From positions 6,372,501 to 6,436,500 of the forward strand of contig NZ_CP097322.1 of the NCBI RefSeq assembly GCF_023515955.1: 64,000 bases of DNA. The letters run 5' to 3'. This DNA is from Streptomyces sp. RerS4. GTDB lineage: Bacteria; Actinomycetota; Actinomycetes; Streptomycetales; Streptomycetaceae. Under the pieces are notes generated by a model that worked only from the letters and a program-made list of their open reading frames with translations, searched no databases and was not told where the DNA came from. The translations under genes were made by a program, and so were the position numbers. This document shows, piece after piece, positions 26,603 through 35,188 of this stretch (within the stretch, counting starts at the first letter, position 1; every line of letters begins with the position of its first letter).

Positions 26603-27325
26603 TCAGGGCAGGTCGGGCGCGTATTCGACCGTGAGCGGGCTGGCCACGAGACAGGGCGCGTTACCGGAGGTGGAGGAGAGGCGGGTCGTCACTCGTGCGT
26701 AGCCGCGTGTCCAGGACGCCGTACCCGCCTGTCCGGGAGTCGAGTCCAGGGCCCGCATGAGGTCAAGGACCCCTTCGGTGGGGAGCCCCGGACGGGGGGC
26801 GTCGTCGGCTGCCGGGTCCTGCGGGCGGGACAAGGTCTGCACCACCTGTCCCGCCTGGGTGAGGAAGGTCGTTCCGACGCTGTCGCCTCCCGCGATCCCT
26901 TCGAGCGGAGGTCCGTCGACCTGCACGGGGGGCTGCCCGAGCAGGTGACGCGCCGAACCGTGCATCAGCAGGCGACAGCCCGTCTCATCTTCGTATGCGG
27001 GGTCCTCACCCGGGGCGGGATCGGCGAAGAGCACCATCTCGCGAAACCTGCCTCTGAGGGAGATCTGGCGCAACGGGGCCTCGAAGTAGACCCAGTGGCC
27101 AGGTCGCAGGTCCGGATCCGCGAACCAGCGGGCCGACTCTCCGAGATGCTCGGACACCAGGTCCAGCTGCCGCTGCCGTGCTCGCTCGGCGTCCGCCACG
27201 GGGGCGTCGAGTTCGATTCCGCCGAAGGGCGTGGACAGGCGCAGTGCCGCGGTCCGGCGGAGCCGGCGCGGTGCGGCGCTGAACTGACGCAGCTTGTTGT
27301 CCGAGACGTAGATGAACTCGCGCAA
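26603..27325 (-). CDS. SAVMC3_10250-like (DUF7019-type) protein
   Basis: This 240-aa protein opens with REFIYVSDNKLRQF, which resembles an actinobacterial family I remember as SAVMC3_10250/DUF7019; the assignment is tentative. It has no signal or membrane segment. The central part (WVYFEAPLRQISLRGRF, then MVLFADPAP) looks like a beta-rich sensor or effector domain. The start is TTG 27325, supported by a run of six G a few bases upstream and by the family-like N-terminus. It is first in the cassette with the AIPR protein and the kinase. Confidence 0.7.
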   Translation of the reverse strand: MREFIYVSDNKLRQFSAAPRRLRRTAALRLSTPFGGIELDAPVADAERARQRQLDLVSEHLGESARWFADPDLRPGHWVYFEAPLRQISLRGRFREMVLFADPAPGEDPAYEDETGCRLLMHGSARHLLGQPPVQVDGPPLEGIAGGDSVGTTFLTQAGQVVQTLSRPQDPAADDAPRPGLPTEGVLDLMRALDSTPGQAGTASWTRGYARVTTRLSSTSGNAPCLVASPLTVEYAPDLP

Positions 27326-27377
27326 TGCAGCCCCCCGGCTGAGTCTGTCTCCCTTGGGGGATCATCTTGCCACTGCT

Positions 27378-27399
27378 ACCGCACGGCGGGTCGTGCGGT
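27378..27399. promoter_or_regulatory. Inverted repeat upstream of the kinase-AIPR cassette
   Basis: ACCGCAC (27378-27384) and GTGCGGT (27393-27399) form a perfect 7-bp inverted repeat with an 8-bp spacer, 53 bp upstream of the first cassette gene. It could be an operator or a leader hairpin for the minus-strand cassette. The surrounding 27326-27546 region has no credible gene. Confidence 0.35.
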
Positions 27400-27546
27400 C
27401 CACCCGCTGCCGAGTGAAGGCCAGGGGGGCAAGCAAAGGGACGTTCCTCCCCTTCTCCATTCCTCGGGGCGTGAACTCTGCCACACGTCCAGCCTGTGGG
27501 GCCCCTGTCCCCGGGGCGCGACCGGGAAGGACCTTCAAGACGGTTA

Positions 27547-27584
27547 TGCACTTAGTTGCAAAATCACGTGTGCCTCGCTAGAAC
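27547..27584 (+). promoter_or_regulatory. Promoter with overlapping palindrome for the fadH gene
   Basis: TTGCAA (27556-27561), a 17-bp spacer and TAGAAC (27579-27584) make a good housekeeping-sigma promoter 33 bp before the start codon. TGCA-CTTAGT-TGCA (27547-27560) overlaps the -35 box and looks like a MarR-type operator. The regulator is not encoded nearby. Confidence 0.6.
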
Positions 27585-27617
27585 AGGTTCATCACCCCGT
27601 GCGAGGAGGCACCCCCG

Positions 27618-29648
27618 ATGAACCAGAGTTCCCAGAGCCGGTACCCGCACCTGCTCAGCCCCCTGGACCTCGGATTCACCACCCTGCCGAACCGCGTGAT
27701 CATGGGCTCGATGCACACCGGCCTCGAAGAGCACGAGCGCGGCTTCGAGCGCCTCGCCGCCTTCTACGCCGAGCGCGCCCGCGGCGGCGCCGGCCTGATC
27801 GTCACCGGCGGCATCGCCCCCAACGACGCCGGCCGCCCCTTCGAGGGAGGCTCCCGCCTCACCACCGAGGACGAGGCCGCCGAGCACCGGGTGATCACCG
27901 AGGCGGTCCACGCCGAGGGCGGGAAGATCGCGATGCAGATCCTCCACTTCGGTCGCTACGCCTATCACAAGGACCTGGTCGCCCCGAGCGCCCTCAAGGC
28001 CCCCATCAGCCCCTTCGTCCCCAACGAGCTCACCGACATCGAGGTCGAGCGGACCGTCGAGGACTTCGTGCGCGCCGCCCGCCTGGCGAAGCTCGCGGGC
28101 TACGACGGCGTCGAGATCATGGGCTCCGAGGGCTACCTGATCAACGAGTTCATCGCCGCCGCCACCAACCGGCGCACGGACCGCTGGGGCGGCGCGTACG
28201 AGAACCGCGTGCGCTTCCCGCTGGAGATCGTCCGCCGCACCCGCGAGGCCGTCGGCCCCGACTTCATCCTGATCTACCGGCTCTCCATGCTGGACCTGGT
28301 CCCCGGCGGCTCCACCCTCGACGAGGTCGTCCACCTCGCGAAGGAGATCGAGGCGGCCGGCGCGACCATCATCAACACCGGCATCGGCTGGCACGAGGCC
28401 CGCATCCCCACCATCGCCACCTCCGTCCCGCGCGGCGCCTACACCTGGGTCACCAAGCGGCTGATGGGCGCGGTGAGCGTGCCACTCGTCACGAGCAACC
28501 GCATCAACACCCCCGAGATCGCCGAGGAGGTCCTCGCCGACGGCCGCGCCGACCTGGTCTCGCTGGCCCGCCCCTTCCTCGCCGACGCCGACTTCGTCTC
28601 CAAGGCCGCCGCCGGGCGCCCCGAGACCATCAACACCTGCATCGGCTGCAACCAGGCCTGCCTCGACCACACCTTCAGCGGCAAGATCACCAGCTGCCTG
28701 GTCAACCCGCGCGCCTGCCACGAGACCGAACTCGTCCTGTCGCCGACCCGCACGAAGAAGCGCGTCGCCGTCGTCGGCGCCGGCCCGGCCGGCCTCGCCT
28801 GCGCCGTCTCCGCCGCCGGACGCGGCCACGCCGTCACCCTCTTCGAGGCCTCCGGCCACATCGGCGGCCAGCTCGACATCGCCCGCCGCATCCCGGGCAA
28901 GGAGGAGTTCGAGGAGACCATCCGCTACTTCGGCCGACAGGTCGAGGAGAGCGGCGTGGAGCTGCGCCTGAACACCCGCGCGGACGTGGATACCCTGGCC
29001 GGCTACGACGAGGTCGTCGTCGCCACCGGCGTCACCCCCCGCACCCCCGACATCGAGGGCGTCGACCGGGACAACGTCGTCAGCTACCTCGACGTGCTGC
29101 GCGACGGCGCCCCCGTCGGCGAACGCGTCGCCGTCGTCGGCGCCGGCGGCATCGGCTTCGACGTCGCCGAGTTCCTCACCGACAGCGGCGAAGGGGCCTC
29201 CCAGGACCCCGCCGTCTACTTCCGCCACTGGGGCGTCGACACCGCCTACACGGGCCCCGGCGGCCTCACCGCCCCCGAACGCCCCGCCTCCCCCCGCCGG
29301 GTGCACCTGCTCCAGCGCAAGACCACCAAGGTCGGCGGCGGCCTCGGCACCACCACCGGCTGGATCCACCGCGCGGAGCTCAAGCACCGCGGCGTGGTCT
29401 CCGTGGCCGGCGCCACGTACGAGCGCATCGACGACGAGGGCCTGCACATCACCGTCGACGGCGAGGCCCACCTCGTGCCCGCAGACACCGTCGTCCTGTG
29501 CACCGGGCAGGAGCCGCGCCGCGACCTCTGGGAGGCGCTGCGCGCCGCCGGCGTCGAGGCGCACCTGATCGGCGGCGCCGACGTGGCCGCCGAACTCGAC
29601 GCCAAGCGGGCCATCAAGCAGGGCACGGAGCTGGCCGCGAGCCTCTGA
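27618..29648 (+). CDS. fadH: 2,4-dienoyl-CoA reductase (FMN/4Fe-4S/FAD oxidoreductase)
   Basis: This 676-aa protein has an old-yellow-enzyme TIM barrel (PLDLGFTTLPNRVIMGSMHTG at the start), an iron-sulfur motif TCIGCNQACLDHTF with a later Cys in SCLVNPRAC, then an FAD domain (VAVVGAGPAGLACAVSAAGRGH) and a second nucleotide-binding motif (VAVVGAGGIGFDVAEF). This order and length match NADPH-dependent 2,4-dienoyl-CoA reductase, needed for beta-oxidation of unsaturated fatty acids. The ATG at 27618 follows GAGG. A related flavin oxidoreductase on another substrate is possible but less likely. The thioesterase gene follows 58 bp downstream. Confidence 0.9.
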   Translation: MNQSSQSRYPHLLSPLDLGFTTLPNRVIMGSMHTGLEEHERGFERLAAFYAERARGGAGLIVTGGIAPNDAGRPFEGGSRLTTEDEAAEHRVITEAVHAEGGKIAMQILHFGRYAYHKDLVAPSALKAPISPFVPNELTDIEVERTVEDFVRAARLAKLAGYDGVEIMGSEGYLINEFIAAATNRRTDRWGGAYENRVRFPLEIVRRTREAVGPDFILIYRLSMLDLVPGGSTLDEVVHLAKEIEAAGATIINTGIGWHEARIPTIATSVPRGAYTWVTKRLMGAVSVPLVTSNRINTPEIAEEVLADGRADLVSLARPFLADADFVSKAAAGRPETINTCIGCNQACLDHTFSGKITSCLVNPRACHETELVLSPTRTKKRVAVVGAGPAGLACAVSAAGRGHAVTLFEASGHIGGQLDIARRIPGKEEFEETIRYFGRQVEESGVELRLNTRADVDTLAGYDEVVVATGVTPRTPDIEGVDRDNVVSYLDVLRDGAPVGERVAVVGAGGIGFDVAEFLTDSGEGASQDPAVYFRHWGVDTAYTGPGGLTAPERPASPRRVHLLQRKTTKVGGGLGTTTGWIHRAELKHRGVVSVAGATYERIDDEGLHITVDGEAHLVPADTVVLCTGQEPRRDLWEALRAAGVEAHLIGGADVAAELDAKRAIKQGTELAASL

Positions 29649-29706
29649 GTACCGGCTGCACGCGGGGGAGTTGTGGCGGCCCGCCCAGGGCCGCCACAAT
29701 CGGCGC

Positions 29707-30120
29707 GTGACGCTGACTCCCGCCGACGCGGACCGGATCCTGAAGGACAACTTCGCCCCCTGGGTGCTCGCCCTGGGCCTCACCGTCGAGGAGACGGGCG
29801 AGCGGCACGCCGTCCTGCGGCTGCCCTGGTCCGACACCCTCGCCCGGGACGGCGGGGGCCTCAGCGGCCAGGCCCTGATGGCCGCCGCCGACACCGCCAC
29901 CGTCATCGCGATCTCCGCCGCGCGCGGCGCGTACGGGCCGATGACCACCGTCCAGCAGTCGACGAGCTTCCAGCGGCCGGTGACCGGCGCCGACGTGCTG
30001 ATCGACGTACGGGTCACCAAACTCGGCCGCCGCATGGCCTTCGCGGACGTCAGCATGACCCCCGAGGGCGCCTCCGAACCGGCCGCCAAGGCCTCCACGG
30101 TCTACGCCCTGCTCGGCTGA
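29707..30120 (+). CDS. PaaI family hotdog-fold thioesterase
   Basis: This 137-aa protein has the PaaI/4HBT hotdog pattern: an N-terminal strand pair (GERHAVLRLPW), the helix region GLSGQALMAAADTATVIAI, and the sheet TVQQSTSFQRPVTGADVLIDVRV. It should hydrolyse a short or aromatic acyl-CoA thioester. The GTG at 29707 is chosen from the start of hotdog homology. It lies 58 bp after the dienoyl-CoA reductase and may be co-transcribed with it, which would fit removal of stalled acyl-CoA. Confidence 0.85.
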   Translation: MTLTPADADRILKDNFAPWVLALGLTVEETGERHAVLRLPWSDTLARDGGGLSGQALMAAADTATVIAISAARGAYGPMTTVQQSTSFQRPVTGADVLIDVRVTKLGRRMAFADVSMTPEGASEPAAKASTVYALLG

Positions 30121-30221
30121 GCCGTTTTCCGGGTCCGTGACCGGCCCCGGATGTCGCCCACGGTCGACGTGGACGGCACCCGGGACGCGGTATTCAACGG
30201 TCTTCGACGGTCTTCAGACGA

Positions 30222-31823
30222 TCAGAACCGTCCGGGCGTCGACGGCAGCGGCAGCGGCGTCGTCCCCGGCCGCGCCTCGTGGCGCTCGGCCGTACCGGGG
30301 GCCGTGCGGCAGTTGATGTCCTTCGCGGGCAGCCGGCCCGTGATCAAGTAGTCGTTGACGGGGGCGTTGGCGCAGGAACGCGGGTCGGCCAGGTACACGC
30401 CGTGCCCCTCACCACCCAGGGCCAGCACCATCCGCGAACCCTTCAGGGCCCGGTGCAGACCCTGGCCGCTGACCAGCGGGGTCTGCGAGTCCCACTCGTT
30501 CTGCACGGTCAGGACGTTCGCCCGGGTCTTCATCGGCGTGGCGGCCTCGACGGGCCGCTGCCAGAAGGCGCACGGCTTGATGTTCGAGGCCATGTCCCCG
30601 TACAGCGGGTACGCGGCCTTGTCGCGGACCGCGTCCCGCCGGTACCGCTCCGGATCGCGCGGCCACGCGTCGGTGTCCCCGCACACCACCGACCAGAACA
30701 CGGCGGTGCCGTTGTCGGACGCGGGGCCACCGGCCCGCGCGGGCTCGGGCGCCGACTCGGGCTGCCGCCCGAGCGCCTTCTTCACGTCCGCCGCCGCCAT
30801 CCCCGCCGGCTGCGGCTTGCCCTCGGCGGCGGCCTTCAGCGCGGCGATCACGGGAGCCGCCTGCTCCGGGTAGAAGAACAGACCGCGCGCGCCGGCGCGG
30901 ATGTCGTCACCCGTCAGCTTCAGCCCCTCGAACTCGATCGGCTCGCGGTCCGCCCGCGCCACCAGCCCCCAGAGCGTCTGCGACACGGCCTGCGGCGTCG
31001 CCCCCAAGCCGTACGTGGAGTCGCGCTCCGCCGTCCAGCTCGTCCAGCGGGCGAAGGCCGGCTCGGCCTCCGTCGCCCAGACCTGGATCATGCCGCGCCA
31101 GGCCCGCTGCGGGTCGACGCCGCTGTCGAGGACGAAGCGGTCGGTGCGCGCCGGGAACATCTGCGCGTACACCGCCCCCAGGTAGGTCCCGTACGAGTAG
31201 CCCACGTAGGAGAGCTTGCGCTCGCCGAGCGCCACGCGGATCGCGTCCATGTCGCGGGCGGTGTTGCGGGTGGTGATGTACGGGAGCACCGCGCCGGCCT
31301 TCTCGCGGCACTTGTCGGCGACGGTGCGCGCCCAGGTGACGTCCGACGGGAAGGTCTCGGGCCGGTAGGCGCGGTCGAAGTTCTCCTCGGCCTGGGTCAG
31401 TCCGCAGGTCAGCGGGCTGCTTTCGCCCACCCCGCGCGGGTCGAAGCCGATCAGGTCGTAGCGGTCCCGGACGTCCTTCGGCATCGCCTCCTGCATCATC
31501 AGCGGCAGGTCCAGCCCCGACCCGCCCGGACCGCCGGGGTTCAGCAGCATCACGCCGTGCCGCTTGGCGGGGTTCTCGCTCTTGATGCGCGATATCGCGA
31601 GGTCGAGGGTCTGCCCGTGCGGGCGGCGGTAGTCCAGCGGGACCTTGATGGTGGCGCACTCGTACGAGGCCGGCTGGTCGGCACTGCAACGGTGCCAGGA
31701 GGGCTTGCTCGGGGCGTAGTCCGAGACGGGATCGGCGGCGGCCTGAGTGGCCGTCAGCAGGGGGAGGGCGGAGGCGAGGAGACCGCCTGCGGCGAGCAGG
31801 GGTGCGAAGCGTCGCATGCGCAC
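30222..31823 (-). CDS. Secreted alpha/beta hydrolase, S33 tripeptidyl aminopeptidase-like
   Basis: This 533-aa preprotein starts at GTG 31823, with AAGGAA about 9 bases upstream, and has a Sec signal ending near TQAAADP. The oxyanion segment LNPGGPGGSG and nucleophile motif GYSYGTYLG (S210) identify the alpha/beta-hydrolase fold; the C-terminal TAP-like domain contains the DSQTPL and GEGHGVY motifs that carry the expected Asp and His. Similar Streptomyces enzymes cleave tripeptides from protein N-termini in the medium. It converges with the thioesterase gene and stands alone. Confidence 0.88.
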   Translation of the reverse strand: MRMRRFAPLLAAGGLLASALPLLTATQAAADPVSDYAPSKPSWHRCSADQPASYECATIKVPLDYRRPHGQTLDLAISRIKSENPAKRHGVMLLNPGGPGGSGLDLPLMMQEAMPKDVRDRYDLIGFDPRGVGESSPLTCGLTQAEENFDRAYRPETFPSDVTWARTVADKCREKAGAVLPYITTRNTARDMDAIRVALGERKLSYVGYSYGTYLGAVYAQMFPARTDRFVLDSGVDPQRAWRGMIQVWATEAEPAFARWTSWTAERDSTYGLGATPQAVSQTLWGLVARADREPIEFEGLKLTGDDIRAGARGLFFYPEQAAPVIAALKAAAEGKPQPAGMAAADVKKALGRQPESAPEPARAGGPASDNGTAVFWSVVCGDTDAWPRDPERYRRDAVRDKAAYPLYGDMASNIKPCAFWQRPVEAATPMKTRANVLTVQNEWDSQTPLVSGQGLHRALKGSRMVLALGGEGHGVYLADPRSCANAPVNDYLITGRLPAKDINCRTAPGTAERHEARPGTTPLPLPSTPGRF

Positions 31824-31963
31824 GAAGAGCCGTTCCTTTCGGAGAAGGGCGAATCCCTGCTCACGCTGGAGCAAACGGCGTTCGGGCGAATCCTCCCTCA
31901 GGGCGGCTTGTGTACTCCTTGCGAACGAGGCGGGTTCCGGTCAACTGGCCGACGCGCCGGAAC

Positions 31964-32404
31964 TCAGTGGCCGGTGTGGTCCGGGGCGGAGCCGTGGGGC
32001 GCGGTGGTTTCGACGCTGCCGCCGAGCCGGGCGCGTACGGGCGTCAGCGCCTGCGGCGACGGGGCGGTGACGACCCAGCGGTTCCCGACCAGGTAGGTGC
32101 CGCCGTACGCCCGGGTCTCGTCGAGCCAGACGCGCAGGGCCCGTTCGGCGACGAAGGTCGTCACGCGGAAGGCGCCGTCGGCGGTCTCGCAGCCGCCCTG
32201 GCGCAACTCATCGACGTCGATGCTCACTTGGGCGGTGCAGCCGATGGCGCTCGCGATGTCCTCGACCGTGGCGGGCCGGGTGCGCGCCGCCGCGCCGTCG
32301 TGGTCCGTCGCCGTGCCGCAGCCCTCGCAGGACAGCGCGACGCCGCACAGTGCGGCGAGGACGAGGAGGACCCGGCGGGTCCTGCGGTGGAGGCGGGGCG
32401 GCAT
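31964..32404 (-). CDS. Small putative lipoprotein, function unknown
   Basis: This 146-aa protein starts at ATG 32404 behind GTGAGG. It has a basic N-terminus (RLHRRTRR), a hydrophobic stretch and ALSC, a weak lipobox with C26 as anchor. The mature part contains two further cysteines (IGCTAQ, GGCETADG) that may pair, and short strands such as FRVTTFVAERALRVWLDE. No family is recognised. It lies 140 bp upstream of the peptidase gene on the same strand. Confidence 0.7.
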   Translation of the reverse strand: MPPRLHRRTRRVLLVLAALCGVALSCEGCGTATDHDGAAARTRPATVEDIASAIGCTAQVSIDVDELRQGGCETADGAFRVTTFVAERALRVWLDETRAYGGTYLVGNRWVVTAPSPQALTPVRARLGGSVETTAPHGSAPDHTGH

Positions 32405-32430
32405 GGCGACCTCACGGGCTGATCGGTGGG

Positions 32431-32457
32431 TGGACCGGGTGGACCGGGTGGACCGGG
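32431..32457 (+). repeat. 9-bp tandem repeat, three copies
   Basis: TGGACCGGG is repeated three times exactly in the interval between two lipoprotein genes, followed by a partial copy. It is a short minisatellite and not part of any gene. Confidence 0.8.
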
Positions 32458-32465
32458 TGGTGCGG

Positions 32466-32500
32466 CCGTGGTGCCCGGCGGGGAGGGCCGGGCACCACGG
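32466..32500 (-). terminator. Terminator of the two-domain lipoprotein gene
   Basis: CCGTGGTGCCCGG (32466-32478) and CCGGGCACCACGG (32488-32500) form a perfect 13-bp stem with a 9-base loop, 40 bp past the stop of the minus-strand lipoprotein gene. Confidence 0.8.
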
Positions 32501-32540
32501 CGGCTGAGGGGGCGGGGGTGGCGAGTGGAGGCTGAGGCGG

Positions 32541-33599
32541 TTATGAAACCTTCGCCTTCTTGCCCTGGTCCGTGACGGCGAACCAGAGGCCCTGCTTGTT
32601 GTGTCCGGCGGTGTCACCCGGCTGCTTGTCACCGGTGAACGAATAGACCGGCCAGCAGTCGATCGTCAATTGTTCCGATCCGTCCGGTCGTTTCACCGAA
32701 CCGATCAACGCGGCCGGAATTCCGGACACCATGGTCTTGTCGACCGGCTTGGCCGGCTTCCACGTGTCCAGGCAGGAATCGAGACAGCCGATTTTCATCG
32801 GCCAGGCACTGTCCTTGTCGAAGCGATAGAGAGTACGGCCCTCGCCATCGGCGACGATGGTTCCGAGTCGGGGATCCTGCCGGGTGGAAAGTCCGGCGCC
32901 CATTCCGTTGTGCCCCGCGCCACCGGTATTGCCTCCGGTCCCGGTTTTTCCGGGATTCCCCGGGTCGGCGCCGGTCCCGGCCCCGGCCCCGGTTCCGGCC
33001 CCGGTCGACCCGGCCGGGGCCGCCGGCTTTCCGTCCGGGCCCAGCGCGTGCCAGGTGCCGCCGACGCCCTCACCGAGCGTGTCGCCCGCCTTGGTGTCCT
33101 TCGCGTACCGGTAGACGGGCCAGCCCCCGAGCGTCAGTTGCCTGGTGCCGTCCGCCCGGGTCACCGAGCCGAGCAGACCAGCCTCGATGCCCGTACCGGC
33201 CGTGGCCGCGTCGGCAGGAACCACCGGCCAGGCCTTGGCGCAGTCGCCCTCGCAGGCGGACTTCGGGGGCTTCGCCGTGTCCTTGTCGAACCGGTAGAGC
33301 GTGAAACCCTCACCGTCGGTGACCGTGGAGCCGAGGTTCGGGACGTCCCGCACCTGTAGCTCCCCGGCCGCGCCGGCTGCGCCCCCGGCGCCGTTCCCGC
33401 CCGCCGGGGAGGCCGCGGAATCGCTTCCGTACGCCGCGTCGGAGCCGGATCCGTACAGCGAATCGAGCCCCTTTCCGGCGCCCGCCGGCCGGACCGCGTC
33501 CGATTTTTCCGAGGGCCTGTCGGCGAGACCGCAGCCGGCCGTCAGAAGCAGTACCGCGACCGCCGAACCGGCGCATATCCCACGACGCACTTCCCGCAC
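32541..33599 (-). CDS. Lipoprotein with two COG4315-type secreted repeat domains
   Basis: The GTG at 33599 is fixed by AAGGAG five bases upstream; it gives a 352-aa lipoprotein with lipobox LLTAGC (C23). The mature protein has two copies of the PF03640/COG4315 secreted repeat (each with LYRFDKD, a Cys-x3-Cys pair such as CEGDC or CLDSC, and a WPVY motif), separated by a Gly/Thr/Ala linker. The domain's function is unknown. It is just downstream of the NuoF-ferredoxin and cytochrome-like genes on the same strand, so an extracytoplasmic redox or metal-related role is possible. The upstream interval holds ATACGGG/CCCGTAT arms (33648-33654, 33672-33678). Confidence 0.87.
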   Translation of the reverse strand: MREVRRGICAGSAVAVLLLTAGCGLADRPSEKSDAVRPAGAGKGLDSLYGSGSDAAYGSDSAASPAGGNGAGGAAGAAGELQVRDVPNLGSTVTDGEGFTLYRFDKDTAKPPKSACEGDCAKAWPVVPADAATAGTGIEAGLLGSVTRADGTRQLTLGGWPVYRYAKDTKAGDTLGEGVGGTWHALGPDGKPAAPAGSTGAGTGAGAGTGADPGNPGKTGTGGNTGGAGHNGMGAGLSTRQDPRLGTIVADGEGRTLYRFDKDSAWPMKIGCLDSCLDTWKPAKPVDKTMVSGIPAALIGSVKRPDGSEQLTIDCWPVYSFTGDKQPGDTAGHNKQGLWFAVTDQGKKAKVS

Positions 33600-33739
33600 G
33601 ATCTCTCCTTCAGGTCGGCTTTGCCATTCCGCTGTCCTCGCCCATTCATACGGGCCCCGGCGCGGCTCGGACCCGTATTCCCCGGAATTTGTCAGATCGC
33701 GACAGGAATGAACCCGGGCCCGGTGCGCGGACGTGCGGG

Positions 33740-35188
33740 CTATTCCTGGATGCGCAGGGCCAGCGCCGGACAGCGTCGGACCGCGCGCAGTGCCTTGGGT
33801 CGCAACCGCCCCGGCACCGGCATGGACGCCCGGTCGGGGAAGCCGTCCGTGTCCAGCCGTACGACGTCCGGGAGGATGTCCACGCACAGCCCGTGGCCCT
33901 TGCACAGCGTCCAGTCCACGACCAGCCGTTCGGGGCTCTCGTCGCGCGGCAGCGGCAGCGCTCCGAGCACGCGCCGGCCGCATCCGCTGCCGAGGGCGTG
34001 GTCGTGGAACTCGTCGGGGAAGGCGGCCAGCGCCGAGGCCACGAAGTGCGAGGTGCCGTCGGGGTGGCTGCACGCCCCCCGGCCCCGCACCGCCCGCAGC
34101 CGGGCCTCCACCGCTTCGAGCGCCGGCCGGCCTCCTCCCCGTACGGCGTCCTCCAGTACGTCGGCGAGTCCGGGCAGGCCCCGTACGCAGGGACCGCACT
34201 GGCCCGCGGACTCCTTCGCCATCCAGCGGGTCACCCGGGCGACCTCGCCGGCCGGGCAGGTGTCCTCGGGCAGCGGGAGGACCGCCCCGGCCCCGAGCAC
34301 CGCGCCGAGCGCGGCCAGGGACTGCCGGGACACCTCCGCCGACAGGGCCGCGCCCGGATCGAGCCACCTGCCGTGGTAGCCGCCGACCAGCACGCCCTGT
34401 CCGGGCCGGGTCCCGCACAGCTCCAGGATGTACGCCAACGCCACGCCGGTAGGCGTCTCCACGACCGTGGAACCGGCGACGGTCAGCAGGACCGTGCCCG
34501 GCTCGGACGGCAGGCCCGCCGTACGGTACTCGGGCGCGCCGAGCCGCGCCGCGACGGCGAGTTGGGCGTACGTCTCGGTGTTCGACAAGAGGGTGGGCGC
34601 ACCGCCCAGGCCGCGTTCGCTGGTGCGGACCTTCTGCCCGGACGGCAGCGCCGGCCCGCCGCCCAGTCCGCCGACGAGCGCGGTCCCCTCCCCGGTCACG
34701 AAACGCTCGGGCAGGCGCACCACCCGCACCTGCCGCCCACCCGGGCCGCGTTCGGCGACGGCGTCACGGACCGACTGTTCCACGTCGGCCCGGGTCACGG
34801 CGACCACGACGTCCTCGGCGGCGATCGCGGCGGCGGCCAACAGGGCCCCGTCCAGCACGAGATGCGGGGCGTGCAGCAGCAGGGCGGTGTCCTTGAGGCA
34901 ACTCGGCTCTCCCTCACTGCCGTTGACGACCACCGCCGTCTGCCCCGCCCGCCCGCGCGCCGCCTGGGTGACGGCGCGCACCTTGCGGGCGAAGGGGAAG
35001 CCCGCCCCGCCCCGCCCCCGGAGGTCGATGTCGCCGGCGAGGGCGACCAGGTCGTCGGGGTGGTAGCGGGGGAGCGCGCCGTGCGCGGTCAGGTGCGCGG
35101 CGCGGTCCAGTCGGGGCGCCCGGTCCAGCCCGGCCAGCAGCCGGGGCGCGCCCACACAGCCGAGGCCGGGGCGGGGATCGTCGCTCAC
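33740..35188 (-). CDS. NuoF-like NADH/FMN protein fused to a C-terminal ferredoxin
   Basis: This 482-aa protein resembles the NADH-binding subunit of complex I: RGRGGAGFPFARKV and NGSEGEPSCLKD bind FMN/NAD(H), an SLBB-like region follows, then the iron-sulfur helix domain. In the 4Fe-4S motif the first cysteine is replaced by alanine (ESAGQCGPC); the other three (QCGPC, GACSHPD) remain. The C-terminus adds a small ferredoxin (CKGHGLC and RCPALAL) of the 3Fe-4S type. GTG 35188 is chosen because GTGA overlaps a TGA in the frame that best fits the upstream gene; the upstream coding frame is also open into it. It probably passes electrons between NAD(P)H and the neighbouring membrane cytochrome. 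Confidence 0.8.
   Translation of the reverse strand: MSDDPRPGLGCVGAPRLLAGLDRAPRLDRAAHLTAHGALPRYHPDDLVALAGDIDLRGRGGAGFPFARKVRAVTQAARGRAGQTAVVVNGSEGEPSCLKDTALLLHAPHLVLDGALLAAAAIAAEDVVVAVTRADVEQSVRDAVAERGPGGRQVRVVRLPERFVTGEGTALVGGLGGGPALPSGQKVRTSERGLGGAPTLLSNTETYAQLAVAARLGAPEYRTAGLPSEPGTVLLTVAGSTVVETPTGVALAYILELCGTRPGQGVLVGGYHGRWLDPGAALSAEVSRQSLAALGAVLGAGAVLPLPEDTCPAGEVARVTRWMAKESAGQCGPCVRGLPGLADVLEDAVRGGGRPALEAVEARLRAVRGRGACSHPDGTSHFVASALAAFPDEFHDHALGSGCGRRVLGALPLPRDESPERLVVDWTLCKGHGLCVDILPDVVRLDTDGFPDRASMPVPGRLRPKALRAVRRCPALALRIQE

Noticed and set aside
32431..32457. Three exact 9-bp repeats as a possible CRISPR fragment
   Set aside because: The units are adjacent with no spacers and far too short.
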